A DNA stretch of 64,000 nt from Lipingzhangella_A rawalii (GCF_031628175.1 NZ_JAVLVT010000007.1:1-64000), one strand, 5' to 3'. Counted from the stretch's first letter, positions 19,364 through 29,476 are shown. Notes: generated by a model from the sequence alone, not told the origin. Numbers and translations are program-made.

Positions 19364-22300
19364 ATGACCGCCGACGCCAACCCGAACGACGATCCACTGG
19401 GACGATTCTCCGCAGCGACCCGGGAATGGTTTACCCGCACGTTCCCACAGGGTCCCACCGTGGCCCAGGCTCAGGCCTGGAATGCCACCAGCTCCGGTAA
19501 CGACGTCCTGGTGGTCGCGCCCACCGGCTCGGGCAAGACCCTCGCCGCGTTCCTGTGGCAGCTGGACCGGCTGACCACAACCCCCACGCCCACGGAGCCC
19601 ACGAGCCGGTGCCGCGTCGTCTACGTATCTCCGTTGAAGGCCCTGGCCAGCGATATCGAACGCAACCTCCAGCACCCCTTGGCCGAGTTGGGCGCGACGC
19701 GTCGCCGCCGTGGCGAGGAGCACACCGAGGTGACCGTGGGTATGCGTACCGGGGACACGCCCGCGGCGCAGCGGCGACGCCTGGGAAGCCGCCCTCCGGA
19801 TGTGCTGGTCACAACGCCCGAGTCCCTCTTTCTGGTCCTCACATCCCAGTCGCGTCGCGGGCTCGGCGGCGTGGAGATGGTGATCGTCGACGAGATTCAC
19901 GCCCTGGCCGGAACGAAGCGGGGAGCACACCTGGCGCTGACCCTGGAGCGTCTGGATGCCCTGGTGGAACGCCCAGCCCAACGCATCGGCCTGTCGGCCA
20001 CGGTTCGACCGGTGGACGAGGTCGCCCGTTTCCTCACGGGCCAGCCCGAACAGCGCTCCCGGAGGGCGACCGTGGTGGCCCCGTCCAGTGCACCGAACGT
20101 GGACCTGCGCATCGAGGTCCCGGTTCCAGACCTGCGCCACCTGGAACGGGCCGTGGACCCGTCCCGTGCGGACGACGACACCGCGAGCAAGGCCCGCGCC
20201 TCGGTGTGGCCGCACGTGGAGCGCCGGATCCTGGACCTGGTCCGCATCCACCGGTCCACGATCGTGTTCACCAATGCCCGGACCGTGGCCGAACGGCTGT
20301 CCGGGCGCCTCAACGAGCTCGCCGCGCAGCACGACCCATCCCCGGCCCCCGGAGCTGCCGACGGGCCACCCGCACAGGTCATAGGCAGTTCCGGAACATC
20401 ACACGGGACAGAGCCTGTGGTAGCTCGGGCCCACCACGGCTCGGTGTCCAAGTCGGAGCGGGCCACGATCGAGGCGGAACTCAAGGCGGGGCGCCTACCC
20501 GCGGTGGTGGCCACCTCCAGCCTAGAGCTGGGAATCGACATGGGGGCGGTGGACCAGGTGATCCAGGTATCCACCCCGCCGTCGGTGGCCGCCGGGCTCC
20601 AGCGCGTGGGCCGGGCCGGTCACCAGGTGGGAGCGGCTTCGCGCGGAGTCCTGTTTCCCCGTTTTCGTGGGGAGCTCCTGTCCATGATGGCGGTGGCGGA
20701 ACGGATGCGGAGCGGAGAGATCGAGGCGCTGAGTATGCCACGTAATCCGCTGGATGTGCTCGCCCAGCAGATCGTGGCGATGGTCGCGATGGACGAATGG
20801 TCCGTTCCCGCGTTGACGGAGCTCGTGCGGCGTGCCGCCCCGTTCGGTGAACTGTCCGACGCTGCCGTGCACGGAGTACTGGACCTGCTGTCCGGGGCTT
20901 ATCCACCGTCCGAGTTCGCCACGCTGCGTCCCCGGTTGGTATGGGATCGGGAGACTGACCTGCTGCGTGGCCGGCCGGGGGCACAGCGCCTTGCGACCAC
21001 GAGCGGCGGAACCATCCCGGACCGGGGCGCGTATGCGGTTCATCTCGCCGGAACCGCGGGATCGGGTCCCACACGGGTCGGGGAACTCGACGAGGAGATG
21101 GTGTACGAATCGCGGGTTGGCGACGTGTTCACCCTGGGTGCGAGCTCTTGGCGCATCGAGGAGATCACCGCGGATCGTGTGCTGGTGTCGCCGGCACCGG
21201 GTCGCGCGGGCCGGCTACCGTTCTGGCGTGCGGACACCATGGGTCGTCCGGTCGAGTTGGGCCGAGCCCTGGGACGGCTGCACCGCGAGCTGGTGGAGCT
21301 GGGCGCCGCGCAGCGTCCCCCCGGGGAGGCGACGGAGGCCACCGCACGGCTGCGTTCGGCCGGATTGGACCCGTGGGCCAGCCAAAACCTGCTGGAGTAT
21401 CTGGCGGAGCAGCATGACGCCACGGGAGCGATTCCCGATGACCGCACCCTGGTGGTGGAACGGTTCCGCGATGAGCTGGGCGACTGGCGGGTCGTGGTCC
21501 ACTCCCCGCTGGGAGCCCGGGTACACGCCCCGTGGGGACTGGCCATCACGGCGCGGATCCGCGCAGACCTGGGTGTGGACGCCAAGGTCGTGTACGGAGA
21601 CGACGGGATCATCCTGCGCCTTCCCGACACCGACGGCCTGGACGAGGCCGCGTTGGACCGGCTGCTCACCTTCGCTCCGGACGAGGTTGAGGATGTGGTC
21701 ACCACCGAACTGTCCGGATCCGCTCTGCTGGCCGGACGGTTCCGGGAGGCTGCGGGCCGGGCCCTGCTGTTGCCGCCGCGACGTCCGGGGCAGCGAATGC
21801 CGCTGTGGCAGCAGCGCCAGCGCTCCAGCCAGCTCCTTGCGGTGGCCCGACGGCACGGTTCGTTTCCCATCCTGGCGGAGGCGATGCGCGAGTGCCTGCG
21901 GGATGTGTTCGACGTCCCGGGACTGCGCCAGGTCATGTCCGACCTCGCCAGCCGCCGGATGCGCATCGTCACGGCAGAGACCCCACGCGCGTCCCCCTTC
22001 GCACAGTCGTTACTGATGGAGTACACGGCCAGCTTCCTCTACGAGGGCGACGCCCCGGTCGCGGAACAGCGGGCACAGGCGTTGACCCTGGACTCCCAGC
22101 TCCTCGCCGACCTCCTGGGGCAGGCCGGGCTGCGGGAACTCCTGGAGCCCGACGTTCTCAGCGAGATCGAGGAGCAGCTGCAACGACGACCTGCGGCCCT
22201 GCATCCCCGCGGCCCCGAACACACGGCGGACCTCCTCCGTGAAATCGGCCCGCTGACCTGCGCAGAAGCACGGGAACGCGGGGTGGCTCTGGAGTGGTTA

Positions 22301-24070
22301 ACCGAACTCGCCGAGCAAGGCCGTGTGATTCGGGTGTGCTTCGCCGGTGCCGAGTGGTGGGCCGCGGTCGAAGATGCGGCGCGGCTGCGGGACGGGGTCG
22401 GGGCCGACCTTCCAGCCTGGCTAAACGCCGGCGAGCACGCCGGGAGTTACGCCGTGTTCACCACGGCGGTGGCCGACCCGCTGCGGGAACTGGTTGCCCG
22501 GTTCGCCCGGTCGCGGGGTCCGTTCCACACCGAGGAGGTGTGTGCGCGATTCGGGGTGGAGGCAGAGGCGGCCCGGGAGGTTCTGCGTGGTCTGGAGACC
22601 GACCAGCTGGTGGTGTCCGGGGAGTTCCGGCCCCACGGCCAGGGCACGGAGTGGTGTGACATCGCCGTGCTGCGGCGGCTGCGGCGAGCCTCGGCGGCAC
22701 GGCTGCGCCGGGAGGCGGAGCCGGTGGACGAACGGGCGCTGGCGCGGTTCGTCCCGTCCTGGCAGGGGGTTGCGCCGGCCGGGAGCCGCCCGCGGGGGCC
22801 GCAGGCCGTTCTGGATGCGGTGGACCTGCTGCGCGGAGCACCGATTCCCGCATCGGCACTGGAGTCCCTGGTCCTTCCGGCGCGGGTCGGGGACTACGCT
22901 CCGAGCCAGCTGGACGAACTGACCGTGTCCGGTGCGGTGGCGTGGGTGGGCTGTGGCGGGCTGTCCGGTGGGGATGGCTGGTTGTGCCTGGTGCCCACGG
23001 ACGAGATCGAGCTGGTCGCGCCGGAACCCCAGCCCCTGGAAGCCGCTCCACTGCGGGATGCGGTCCTGTCCACGCTGCGCACCCGAGGAGGGATGTTCGT
23101 TCGGGACCTGGTTCCCGCGGTACGGGATCTCCTGGACTGGCCGGCGGTGCCCCAGGGCGACGTGCTGGCTGCGGTGTGGGAGCTGGCCTGGGCCGGTTAC
23201 GTCAGCAACGACAGCCTGTCCCCCATCCGGGCCCTGCTCGGTGCAGGGGGGTTGGCGCCCGCAGCGCGGCCACGGCGCCGGGCACGTGGCCGGATCCCGC
23301 GGCACGGCCCGGTGACTCCCAGTGTCCCGCCCACGGGGGCCGGGCGCTGGTGGTCGCTTCCGCACCGGGAGGACCATGGTGCGGACGCGACCCGCCGCGC
23401 CCATGCCCGCACCGCGGCACTGCTGGATCGCCACGGCCTGGTCAGTCGGGGTGTGTTCGCCGCCGAGCTCGGGCGGCGCTCGGCCAGCGGCGGATTTGCG
23501 CGCTACTACCCCGTACTGCGGCAGTTCGAGGAGGCGGGACACGCCAGGCGGGGATACTTCGTTGCGGGTCTGGGTGCGGCCCAGTTCGCACTGGCGGGCG
23601 CGGTGGACCGACTTCGCGCAGTGGCCAACACTCCCCGGGGGTCGGCGGCGGAGGAGGGGACTGTTCCGCCTTCTGGGGCCGGCCAGGAGAACACCGGCCG
23701 TTCCGGGACGACGGCGCTGGTACTCGCGGCGGCCGACCCCGCCAATGTGTACGGAGCGGCCCTGGCATGGCCACGATCGCCGTCCTCGGCACGTCCCGGA
23801 CGTCGAGCCGGGGCGGTGGTGGTCCTGGAGGACGGCGATCTCGTGTTGTTCGTGGAGCGTGGCGGAACCAGCATCCTCACGTTCGGTGCGCCCCGACAGC
23901 AGCTGCGGCGTGGGGTGGAATCCCTGGTCGAGTCCGTGCGCACCGGGTCACTGGATTCTGTGGCCGTGGAACGGGTCGACGGCCGGGTGGTGTTCGACAC
24001 CGAACTGTCCCCGATGCTGCGCGAGGCCGGATTCCATCCCACCCCCAGGGCACTCCGGTTCCGGCGGTGA
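19364..24070 (+). CDS. lhr: Lhr-type ATP-dependent helicase
   Basis: Very large superfamily 2 DNA/RNA helicase (1568 aa). The N-terminal helicase core has Walker A APTGSGKTLAAFLWQLDRL, DEIH box VIVDEIHALAGTKRGAHLAL, SAT motif IGLSATVRPVDEVARFL, and motif VI VGRAGHQVGAASRG at about residue 415. A winged-helix and Lhr-core region follows, and a C-terminal extension of about 700 residues makes up the rest, as in mycobacterial Lhr, a 3'-5' helicase linked to DNA repair. ATG at 19364 gives an N-terminus just before FSAATREWFTRTFPQGPT. The two-base motif variations are normal. It is divergent from the DUF3046 gene. Confidence 0.92.
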   Translation: MTADANPNDDPLGRFSAATREWFTRTFPQGPTVAQAQAWNATSSGNDVLVVAPTGSGKTLAAFLWQLDRLTTTPTPTEPTSRCRVVYVSPLKALASDIERNLQHPLAELGATRRRRGEEHTEVTVGMRTGDTPAAQRRRLGSRPPDVLVTTPESLFLVLTSQSRRGLGGVEMVIVDEIHALAGTKRGAHLALTLERLDALVERPAQRIGLSATVRPVDEVARFLTGQPEQRSRRATVVAPSSAPNVDLRIEVPVPDLRHLERAVDPSRADDDTASKARASVWPHVERRILDLVRIHRSTIVFTNARTVAERLSGRLNELAAQHDPSPAPGAADGPPAQVIGSSGTSHGTEPVVARAHHGSVSKSERATIEAELKAGRLPAVVATSSLELGIDMGAVDQVIQVSTPPSVAAGLQRVGRAGHQVGAASRGVLFPRFRGELLSMMAVAERMRSGEIEALSMPRNPLDVLAQQIVAMVAMDEWSVPALTELVRRAAPFGELSDAAVHGVLDLLSGAYPPSEFATLRPRLVWDRETDLLRGRPGAQRLATTSGGTIPDRGAYAVHLAGTAGSGPTRVGELDEEMVYESRVGDVFTLGASSWRIEEITADRVLVSPAPGRAGRLPFWRADTMGRPVELGRALGRLHRELVELGAAQRPPGEATEATARLRSAGLDPWASQNLLEYLAEQHDATGAIPDDRTLVVERFRDELGDWRVVVHSPLGARVHAPWGLAITARIRADLGVDAKVVYGDDGIILRLPDTDGLDEAALDRLLTFAPDEVEDVVTTELSGSALLAGRFREAAGRALLLPPRRPGQRMPLWQQRQRSSQLLAVARRHGSFPILAEAMRECLRDVFDVPGLRQVMSDLASRRMRIVTAETPRASPFAQSLLMEYTASFLYEGDAPVAEQRAQALTLDSQLLADLLGQAGLRELLEPDVLSEIEEQLQRRPAALHPRGPEHTADLLREIGPLTCAEARERGVALEWLTELAEQGRVIRVCFAGAEWWAAVEDAARLRDGVGADLPAWLNAGEHAGSYAVFTTAVADPLRELVARFARSRGPFHTEEVCARFGVEAEAAREVLRGLETDQLVVSGEFRPHGQGTEWCDIAVLRRLRRASAARLRREAEPVDERALARFVPSWQGVAPAGSRPRGPQAVLDAVDLLRGAPIPASALESLVLPARVGDYAPSQLDELTVSGAVAWVGCGGLSGGDGWLCLVPTDEIELVAPEPQPLEAAPLRDAVLSTLRTRGGMFVRDLVPAVRDLLDWPAVPQGDVLAAVWELAWAGYVSNDSLSPIRALLGAGGLAPAARPRRRARGRIPRHGPVTPSVPPTGAGRWWSLPHREDHGADATRRAHARTAALLDRHGLVSRGVFAAELGRRSASGGFARYYPVLRQFEEAGHARRGYFVAGLGAAQFALAGAVDRLRAVANTPRGSAAEEGTVPPSGAGQENTGRSGTTALVLAAADPANVYGAALAWPRSPSSARPGRRAGAVVVLEDGDLVLFVERGGTSILTFGAPRQQLRRGVESLVESVRTGSLDSVAVERVDGRVVFDTELSPMLREAGFHPTPRALRFRR

Positions 24071-24192
24071 GCTGCCCCTGGGTCGGACCCGCGCCCGCAG
24101 CGGGAGCGAGCCACACCGCCCAAAAAACCGGTGGCGTTCCCGGGGCAGGGTCCGGCACCTTCCTCGAAGGGACGAGTAGCGCGGAGGTTGGC

Positions 24193-24705
24193 ATGGAACG
24201 CCTGCGGATCCGGGACGGCTGCCCGGGAGACGCGCCCCGGCTGGCGGAGATCGCCCGGTCGGCTATGACCCTGTTCGCAGAGGTCGGCCTGCACCTGCCC
24301 CCGGACGACCCCGAGGCCGAGCTCGTCGAGGCGCGGTGGGTGCTCGTCGCGGAGCTTCCCGGGGCCAGGCCTGATCCGGTCGGATTCGTCCAGCTGGTCG
24401 AACTGGACGCCCATGCCCACCTCCAGGAAATCAGTGTGCATCCCCGGTACGGGCGTCGTGGTGTGGGCAGCGCACTGGTCGACGCCGCCTGTGGCGCGGC
24501 GCGGGGGCGGGGATATCGCTGGATCACATTGACGACGTTCGCCGAGGTGGCGTTCAACGGCCCGTGGTATGCACGTCTGGGTTTCCAAGAACTGGATCGG
24601 GGCCGGTGGGGCCCACAGTTGACGGCACAGTGGGACGCGGAAATGGCAGCTGGAATCGGGGTGGCTCCCCGGATCGCCATGCTGCGTGACCTCGCCGCGG
24701 CCTGA
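24193..24705 (+). CDS. GNAT family N-acetyltransferase
   Basis: 170-aa acetyltransferase. The acetyl-CoA loop is LQEISVHPRYGRRGVGSALVDAA (core R-x-x-G-x-G/A as RRGVGSA), with the late-strand motif WYARLGFQEL. The substrate cannot be told from sequence. ATG at 24193 has GGAGG at 24183-24187 with 5-nt spacing, which fixes the start although the frame is open far upstream within lhr. It follows lhr by 122 nt. Confidence 0.85.
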   Translation: MERLRIRDGCPGDAPRLAEIARSAMTLFAEVGLHLPPDDPEAELVEARWVLVAELPGARPDPVGFVQLVELDAHAHLQEISVHPRYGRRGVGSALVDAACGAARGRGYRWITLTTFAEVAFNGPWYARLGFQELDRGRWGPQLTAQWDAEMAAGIGVAPRIAMLRDLAAA

Positions 24706-24740
24706 CCGCGGCGGCCGACGCCGTGCGCTGTCCCCAGGAG

Positions 24741-25976
24741 TCACTCGGTCGTGGTGCTGAACAGCTCCTCCCGGGCCGCGTCCAGGGCGGAGAGGACGGC
24801 GCCACGCAGCACCGGGTTCCCATCCACCTGGCTGAGTTGGATATCGGGGGCCTCAAGTCCCAGCCGCCGGGTCTCCTGGCGAATCCGCTGCGCCAGGTCG
24901 TCGCCACCGGCGCGAACGACGTCGGCCCCCAGAACGATCAGCCCGGGGTCGAGGATCACGGAGACCGCGGTGACAGCCCGCGCGATCCGACGGCTCATCT
25001 CGTCCAGGAACGCCTCGCCTCCGTCCGTGCCGGACCGGGCCGCGGTGAAAGCGACGGACACGCTGTCGGAGGGCAGTCCGTGCTCCGCGGCGAGGGCGCA
25101 GGTCGCCCGGGCACCGATCAGGGACTGAAGGCCATAGCCCAAGGCCGGGTGTGGCGCGGGTTCGCCGTGCCCGTGGTACCCCTCCGGCAGGCCAACCTCT
25201 TCGGGCAGGGGCGCCCCAGGTACGGGCAGCCAGCCGATCTCGCCGGCGCCTCCGGCGTGACCACGATGGAGCTGCCCGCCAAGCATGATGGCCATACCGA
25301 CACCGGCCCCGATCCACAGCAACACGAAGTCGTCGGTGTTTCGAGCCGCCCCCAGGGACCGTTCCGCGAACGCCGCCAGGTTGACGTCGTTCTCGATGAT
25401 GACCGAGCGCTGGAGGTCGGCCCGGAGGAGTTCCAACACTCCCTCGTGCCAGGACGGCAGGTTGAACGAGAATCGGATATCGCCAGTTCGTGGATCCACG
25501 ACACCCGGCGTGCCGATCACGAAGGCCCGCAGCCGGTCCAGCGGAACCTCCGCTCGTTCCACCAGCCGCATGACCGTGGTGTGCACCGCGGACACCGGAT
25601 CGGACTCCCCGGCGAGATCGATGGTCGACTCGGTGACCACCTGGCCGGTGATATCGGCGATCGCCGCGGTCACCTGCTGGGGCCCCTCGGCCGTGACCTC
25701 GGTTGGCCCCACATCCAGTCCCGCAACGTAGGCACTACTGGGAACCACGTCGTACAGCGCGGCGTTCGGCCCCCGTCCGCCCGCCTGCGCACCGACGATG
25801 TGGACCAGCTCGCGTTCCTGGAGTCGGGACAGCAGCTGGGAGGCTGTCACTTTCGACAGTCCCGTCGCCTGTCCGAGCTGGGTCCGCGTCAACGGTCCGG
25901 TGGACATCAACAGCTCCAACGCGGCGCGGTCGTTGAGCTGTCGCAGCAATCGCGGCGTGCCCGGACGTCGAGACAT
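24741..25976 (-). CDS. ROK family transcriptional repressor
   Basis: 411-aa sugar-responsive regulator. The N-terminal winged helix (TRTQLGQATGLSKVTASQLL, about residues 30-50) binds DNA. A ROK/hexokinase-like domain follows, with VENDVN-type IENDVNLAAFAERSLG at about residue 200 and a ligand loop around GHAGGAGEIGWLPVPG. That loop has the H-x-G-E-like glutamate, but the ROK zinc cysteine cluster C-x-C is not seen. It is divergent from the ABC importer, with an operator-like palindrome between them, so it probably represses that operon and itself. The inducer is presumably the imported sugar. Confidence 0.87.
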   Translation of the reverse strand: MSRRPGTPRLLRQLNDRAALELLMSTGPLTRTQLGQATGLSKVTASQLLSRLQERELVHIVGAQAGGRGPNAALYDVVPSSAYVAGLDVGPTEVTAEGPQQVTAAIADITGQVVTESTIDLAGESDPVSAVHTTVMRLVERAEVPLDRLRAFVIGTPGVVDPRTGDIRFSFNLPSWHEGVLELLRADLQRSVIIENDVNLAAFAERSLGAARNTDDFVLLWIGAGVGMAIMLGGQLHRGHAGGAGEIGWLPVPGAPLPEEVGLPEGYHGHGEPAPHPALGYGLQSLIGARATCALAAEHGLPSDSVSVAFTAARSGTDGGEAFLDEMSRRIARAVTAVSVILDPGLIVLGADVVRAGGDDLAQRIRQETRRLGLEAPDIQLSQVDGNPVLRGAVLSALDAAREELFSTTTE

Positions 25977-26000
25977 AACCGTGACACTCCCATCCCTATT

Positions 26001-26028
26001 TATTAGGAAAGTTTCTTGTTAGTTTAAA
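26001..26028. promoter_or_regulatory. Putative ROK operator
   Basis: AT-rich sequence TTAGGAAAGTTTCTT at 26003-26017 is a near palindrome (TTAGGAAA-G-TTTCTT), resembling ROK/NagC-type operators known in actinomycetes (TTAGGAAAGTTTCCTAA type). It stands out from its GC-rich surroundings and lies about 25 bp upstream of the ROK gene start. The adjacent TTGTTAGTTTAAA may extend it. Confidence 0.6.
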
Positions 26029-26231
26029 CACCCATCGCCCACTTGGAGGGCACCAGGCCCCTGTGTCTGGCGTGGCTCCAGGTCGGCTCCGGCACATCAC
26101 GTGCCACTCAAGCACGAATCCCGCACAAGTTACGAAGCCCGCACAGCGTTCGTGGCCGACGAGACATCGACCGGGGGGCGTTACTCGCGAAGCTAGCCGC
26201 TTGGCGTGGGCGATCGTGAAGGGAGAATCAG

Positions 26232-27515
26232 GTGAGACTCACACACATCGCAGCAGCAGGTTCCGCGCTGGTCTTCGCCACCGCCTGCGCAGGTAACGGC
26301 GACGGCGGCGACGTCGATCCCGGGGACGCTCCGGAAGAACTCACAATCTGGACCATGGGCGGAGCCACCGAGGAGAGCGAGGAGTTCTTCGAGGAACTCC
26401 GCGACGAGTGGTCGCAGGACTATCCCGACACCTCCCTCAACGTCGAGTACATCCCGTGGGACGAGGCCCAGGACTCCATCACCAACGCGCTCGCCGGCGG
26501 CGACGCCCCGGACGTCCTGGAAGCCGGAAACGACCAGGTGTCCAACTGGGCCGTCCAGGGGGCCATCCTCGACCTCGACGAGTACGTGGCCGACTGGGAC
26601 GAGGCTGAGGACATCAACCAGGAGGCCATGGACTACGGCTCCTACGAGAACACGCAGTACTCGGTTCCTCTCCACCTGGCCGTGCGCACCCTGATCTACC
26701 GAGCCGACTGGCTGGAGGATCTGGGGCACGACGCCCCGGAAACCTGGGACGAGCTGGTCGAGGTGGCCGAGGACATCGAGGACGAACACGGAGTGCTCGG
26801 CTTCGGCGCCCCCACCGACTTCACCAACGGCATCGCCAGCTTCATCTGGAGCAACGGCGGGGAAATCGCCACCAGCGAGGACGGCGCCGAGTGGGAGGGG
26901 CAACTCACCGACCCGGCCACCGTGGAGGCCATCGAGTTCTACACGGACCTGACGAACGACTTCTCCCCCGTCTACACGGGAGAGAACGAACTGATCGCCC
27001 AGGCAGACCTCGCCAATGGTGAGCTGGGCATGTACATCGACGGGAACTGGGCCTTCGACGAGATCGCGGACCAGGCCGAGGACCCGGACATGGTGGACAA
27101 CCTGGGGGCAGCTCCGATCCCCGGTGTCGACGGGATGGCCCCGGCCTTCGCCGGTGGATCCAACCTGACCGTGTTCAGCACGGCTGACGACCCGGACTTC
27201 GCCTTCGAATTGCTGTCCACCTGGGCCTCCAAGGACATGGCCGCAACCTGGGCCGAGTACACCGGCTTCTTCCCCGCCTACCCGGAGCTGCTGGACGAAC
27301 CACAGTTCCAGGAGGACGAGGTCGCCCAGGCCTCGGCGGAGCAGTTGGAGAACCAGCGGTACTTCCCGGCCACGCCGAACTGGACCGATGCCGACTTCGA
27401 AGGCAAGATCATCCCGGGCGCGGTGCTGGACATCGCGGACGGAGACAACGCCGAGGAGCGGCTCGCCGAGGCGAATGAGGAGCTCACCGAGGTCCTCAAC
27501 CAGGAGACCGACTAG
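26232..27515 (+). CDS. Sugar ABC transporter substrate-binding lipoprotein
   Basis: 427-aa family 1 extracellular solute-binding protein. It starts at GTG 26232 with AAGGGAG at 26219-26225. The lipobox is FATAC (Cys about residue 20), followed by an extremely acidic mature protein. Typical SBP features include LTIWTMGGATEES near the start of the mature region, GGDAPDVLEAGNDQVSNWA at about residue 90 and a C-terminal YFPATPNW. It heads the importer operon; a 15-bp hairpin follows before the permeases. The neighbouring GH3 enzyme suggests an oligosaccharide of amino sugars, but the ligand is not proven. No ATPase gene is present, so a shared MsiK-type ATPase is likely. Confidence 0.9.
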   Translation: MRLTHIAAAGSALVFATACAGNGDGGDVDPGDAPEELTIWTMGGATEESEEFFEELRDEWSQDYPDTSLNVEYIPWDEAQDSITNALAGGDAPDVLEAGNDQVSNWAVQGAILDLDEYVADWDEAEDINQEAMDYGSYENTQYSVPLHLAVRTLIYRADWLEDLGHDAPETWDELVEVAEDIEDEHGVLGFGAPTDFTNGIASFIWSNGGEIATSEDGAEWEGQLTDPATVEAIEFYTDLTNDFSPVYTGENELIAQADLANGELGMYIDGNWAFDEIADQAEDPDMVDNLGAAPIPGVDGMAPAFAGGSNLTVFSTADDPDFAFELLSTWASKDMAATWAEYTGFFPAYPELLDEPQFQEDEVAQASAEQLENQRYFPATPNWTDADFEGKIIPGAVLDIADGDNAEERLAEANEELTEVLNQETD

Positions 27516-27533
27516 GACCTCCCACCGACCCGC

Positions 27534-27569
27534 GGGCTGGTGCCGCCCCTCCCTGGGCGGCACCAGCCC
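27534..27569 (+). terminator. Intra-operon hairpin between binding protein and permeases
   Basis: Perfect 15-bp stem, arms 27534-27548 and 27555-27569, loop of 6 nt. It lies between the binding-protein stop and the first permease start. It could attenuate readthrough or protect the upstream message, raising the binding protein above the permeases. Confidence 0.8.
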
Positions 27570-27586
27570 CTGCCTCCGCTCGCGAG

Positions 27587-28582
27587 ATGACTATGGCTGA
27601 ATCCACCGCACCGGCCGCCACGACGCGCGCCGAACGACGCCCACCCGCCCCGCTGCGGCTGCTCAGCGTCATTCCCACGCCCTACCTTCTGATCGCTGCT
27701 CCCCTGATCATCCTGAGTGTCGTCCTACTGTGGCCGATCATCCAGATGGTCTGGTACTCCCTCAGCGACTACACCCTGCCGGATCTGGCCCGCGGAGACG
27801 CGCCGGAGTGGAACAACTTCGAGCACTACCGCCAGCTGCTCACCGACGCCGAGTTCTGGACCATCTTCCGGAACACGGTGCTGGTCGTGATCGCGATGGT
27901 GGCCGGGGTACTCACCCTGGGCACCCTGGTGGGCCTCCTGCTGCACAAGCTACCGCGGTGGTTCTCCACCGTCGTGGCCACCGGAATGATGCTCGCCTGG
28001 GCCACCCCGCAGATCAGTGCCTCCCTGATCTACCGCTGGCTGTTCCTCCCCGAACGCGGCCTCGTCAACTACACGCTGGCCAACTTCCCGGAATGGCTGG
28101 TCGGTACGCGCTGGGGTGAGTTCTGGACCACCTTCAACTGGTTCCTCCAGCCGCTGTCCCTCTTCACCATCCTGGCCATGATCATCATCTGGCAGGGCTT
28201 CCCCTTCGTCGCCGTCACGGTGCTGGCCGGCCTGAAGAGTGTTCCCTACGAACTCTACGAGGCGGCGCGCGTTGACGGGGCGAGTGCATGGCGCCAGTTC
28301 TGGAGCATCACCTACCCCGTGCTGCGCCCCCTGTTCGCCCTGCTGTTGGTCCTCCAGATCATCTGGAACTTCCGGATCTTCACCCAGCTCTACATCCTCG
28401 CGGGCGGATTCCAAAACCGCGATGTGTACCTGTTGTCCTACTACATCTACCAGCAGGGATTCCGAGACAACCCGCCGGACTACGGCATGGGATCGGCCCT
28501 GGCCGTGACGATGACCATCCTGATCCTCATCGTCTCCGCCTACTACCTGCGCATGATGATCCGACAGGGAGAAACCCGATGA
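27587..28582 (+). CDS. Sugar ABC transporter permease (MalF type)
   Basis: 331-aa inner-membrane permease with six predicted membrane segments. The cytoplasmic EAA loop EAARVDGASAWRQFWSITYP lies at about residue 225 and contacts the ATPase. A long N-terminal cytoplasmic stretch (Ala/Pro/Arg-rich, about 30 residues) precedes the first helix. Its last codon overlaps the start of the second permease by 4 nt (ATGA), indicating translational coupling. Confidence 0.9.
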   Translation: MTMAESTAPAATTRAERRPPAPLRLLSVIPTPYLLIAAPLIILSVVLLWPIIQMVWYSLSDYTLPDLARGDAPEWNNFEHYRQLLTDAEFWTIFRNTVLVVIAMVAGVLTLGTLVGLLLHKLPRWFSTVVATGMMLAWATPQISASLIYRWLFLPERGLVNYTLANFPEWLVGTRWGEFWTTFNWFLQPLSLFTILAMIIIWQGFPFVAVTVLAGLKSVPYELYEAARVDGASAWRQFWSITYPVLRPLFALLLVLQIIWNFRIFTQLYILAGGFQNRDVYLLSYYIYQQGFRDNPPDYGMGSALAVTMTILILIVSAYYLRMMIRQGETR

Positions 28583-29448
28583 GCCCGCGCAAGGCACTGC
28601 GGTCGGTCGGCCTGTACGGAGCCGGAGTCGTGGTCCTGATCTTCGCCGTCTTCCCCGTCTACTGGATGGCGGCCACCGCGTTCCGTCCCCAGGGCGAGAT
28701 CTTCACCCGCGAACCCACCCTGTTCCCGACCCGCATCACCTTCGACCACTTCGACCGGGTGTTGTCGGGACAGCTACTGCCGGGGGTACGGTTCTGGGAC
28801 TTCCTGATCAACAGCCTCATCGTGACCGTCGGTTCGACCGCGATGGCCGCGGTGTTCGCCCTCATGGCGGCTGTCGCCGTGGCACGGTTCAAGTTCCGGC
28901 TGCGCTCGGCGTTCATCATGCTGCTGATGTTGATCCAGATGGTGCCCATGGAAGCGATCATCATCTCGCTGTTCCTCAACTTCCGGCACCTCAGCGACGC
29001 CACCGGGCTGGAGCTGCTGGGCAACCTCAGCGGAATGCTGGTCGTGTACCTGGCCGTGGCCCTGCCCATCACCATCATCATGCTGCGGGGCTTTGTCGCC
29101 GCGGTTCCTCCCGAACTGGAGGAGGCAGCAGCCATCGACGGAGCGAGCGGCTGGACGATCTTCTGGCGCATCCTCATGCCGCTGGTGGCACCGGGCCTCA
29201 TCGCCGCCAGCATCTTCGCCTTCATCACAGCCTGGAACGAGTTCATCGTGGCCCTGACCTTCCTGGGCCGCAGCACCGAGTACTACACCCTGCCCTTGTC
29301 CCTGTCCTACTACTTCGGCCGCACCGGAACCGAGTGGGGGGCCATCATGGCCGCCTCAACCCTGCTCACGCTCCCGGTCATGCTGTTCTTCCTGTTCGTG
29401 CAGAAACGCATGGTTTCCGGACTCACCATGGGGGCGGTCAAGGGCTAG
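28579..29448 (+). CDS. Sugar ABC transporter permease (MalG type)
   Basis: 289-aa second permease of the importer, six membrane segments. The EAA loop EEAAAIDGASGWTIFWRILM lies at about residue 190, and ITAWNEFIVALTFLG is typical of MalG-type subunits. The start overlaps the previous gene (ATGA at 28579). A 13-bp hairpin at 29477-29517 follows, so the downstream GH3 gene may be transcribed separately or at reduced level. Confidence 0.9.
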   Translation: MSPRKALRSVGLYGAGVVVLIFAVFPVYWMAATAFRPQGEIFTREPTLFPTRITFDHFDRVLSGQLLPGVRFWDFLINSLIVTVGSTAMAAVFALMAAVAVARFKFRLRSAFIMLLMLIQMVPMEAIIISLFLNFRHLSDATGLELLGNLSGMLVVYLAVALPITIIMLRGFVAAVPPELEEAAAIDGASGWTIFWRILMPLVAPGLIAASIFAFITAWNEFIVALTFLGRSTEYYTLPLSLSYYFGRTGTEWGAIMAASTLLTLPVMLFFLFVQKRMVSGLTMGAVKG

Positions 29449-29476
29449 CCCCTCCTCCCCGGCCCGTTGACCGCCG

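Noticed and set aside
22942..24192. Upstream extension of the GNAT frame into the helicase gene
   Set aside because: It overlaps lhr in another frame and is Gly/Arg-rich; a GGAGG ribosome site at 24183 sets the start at 24193.
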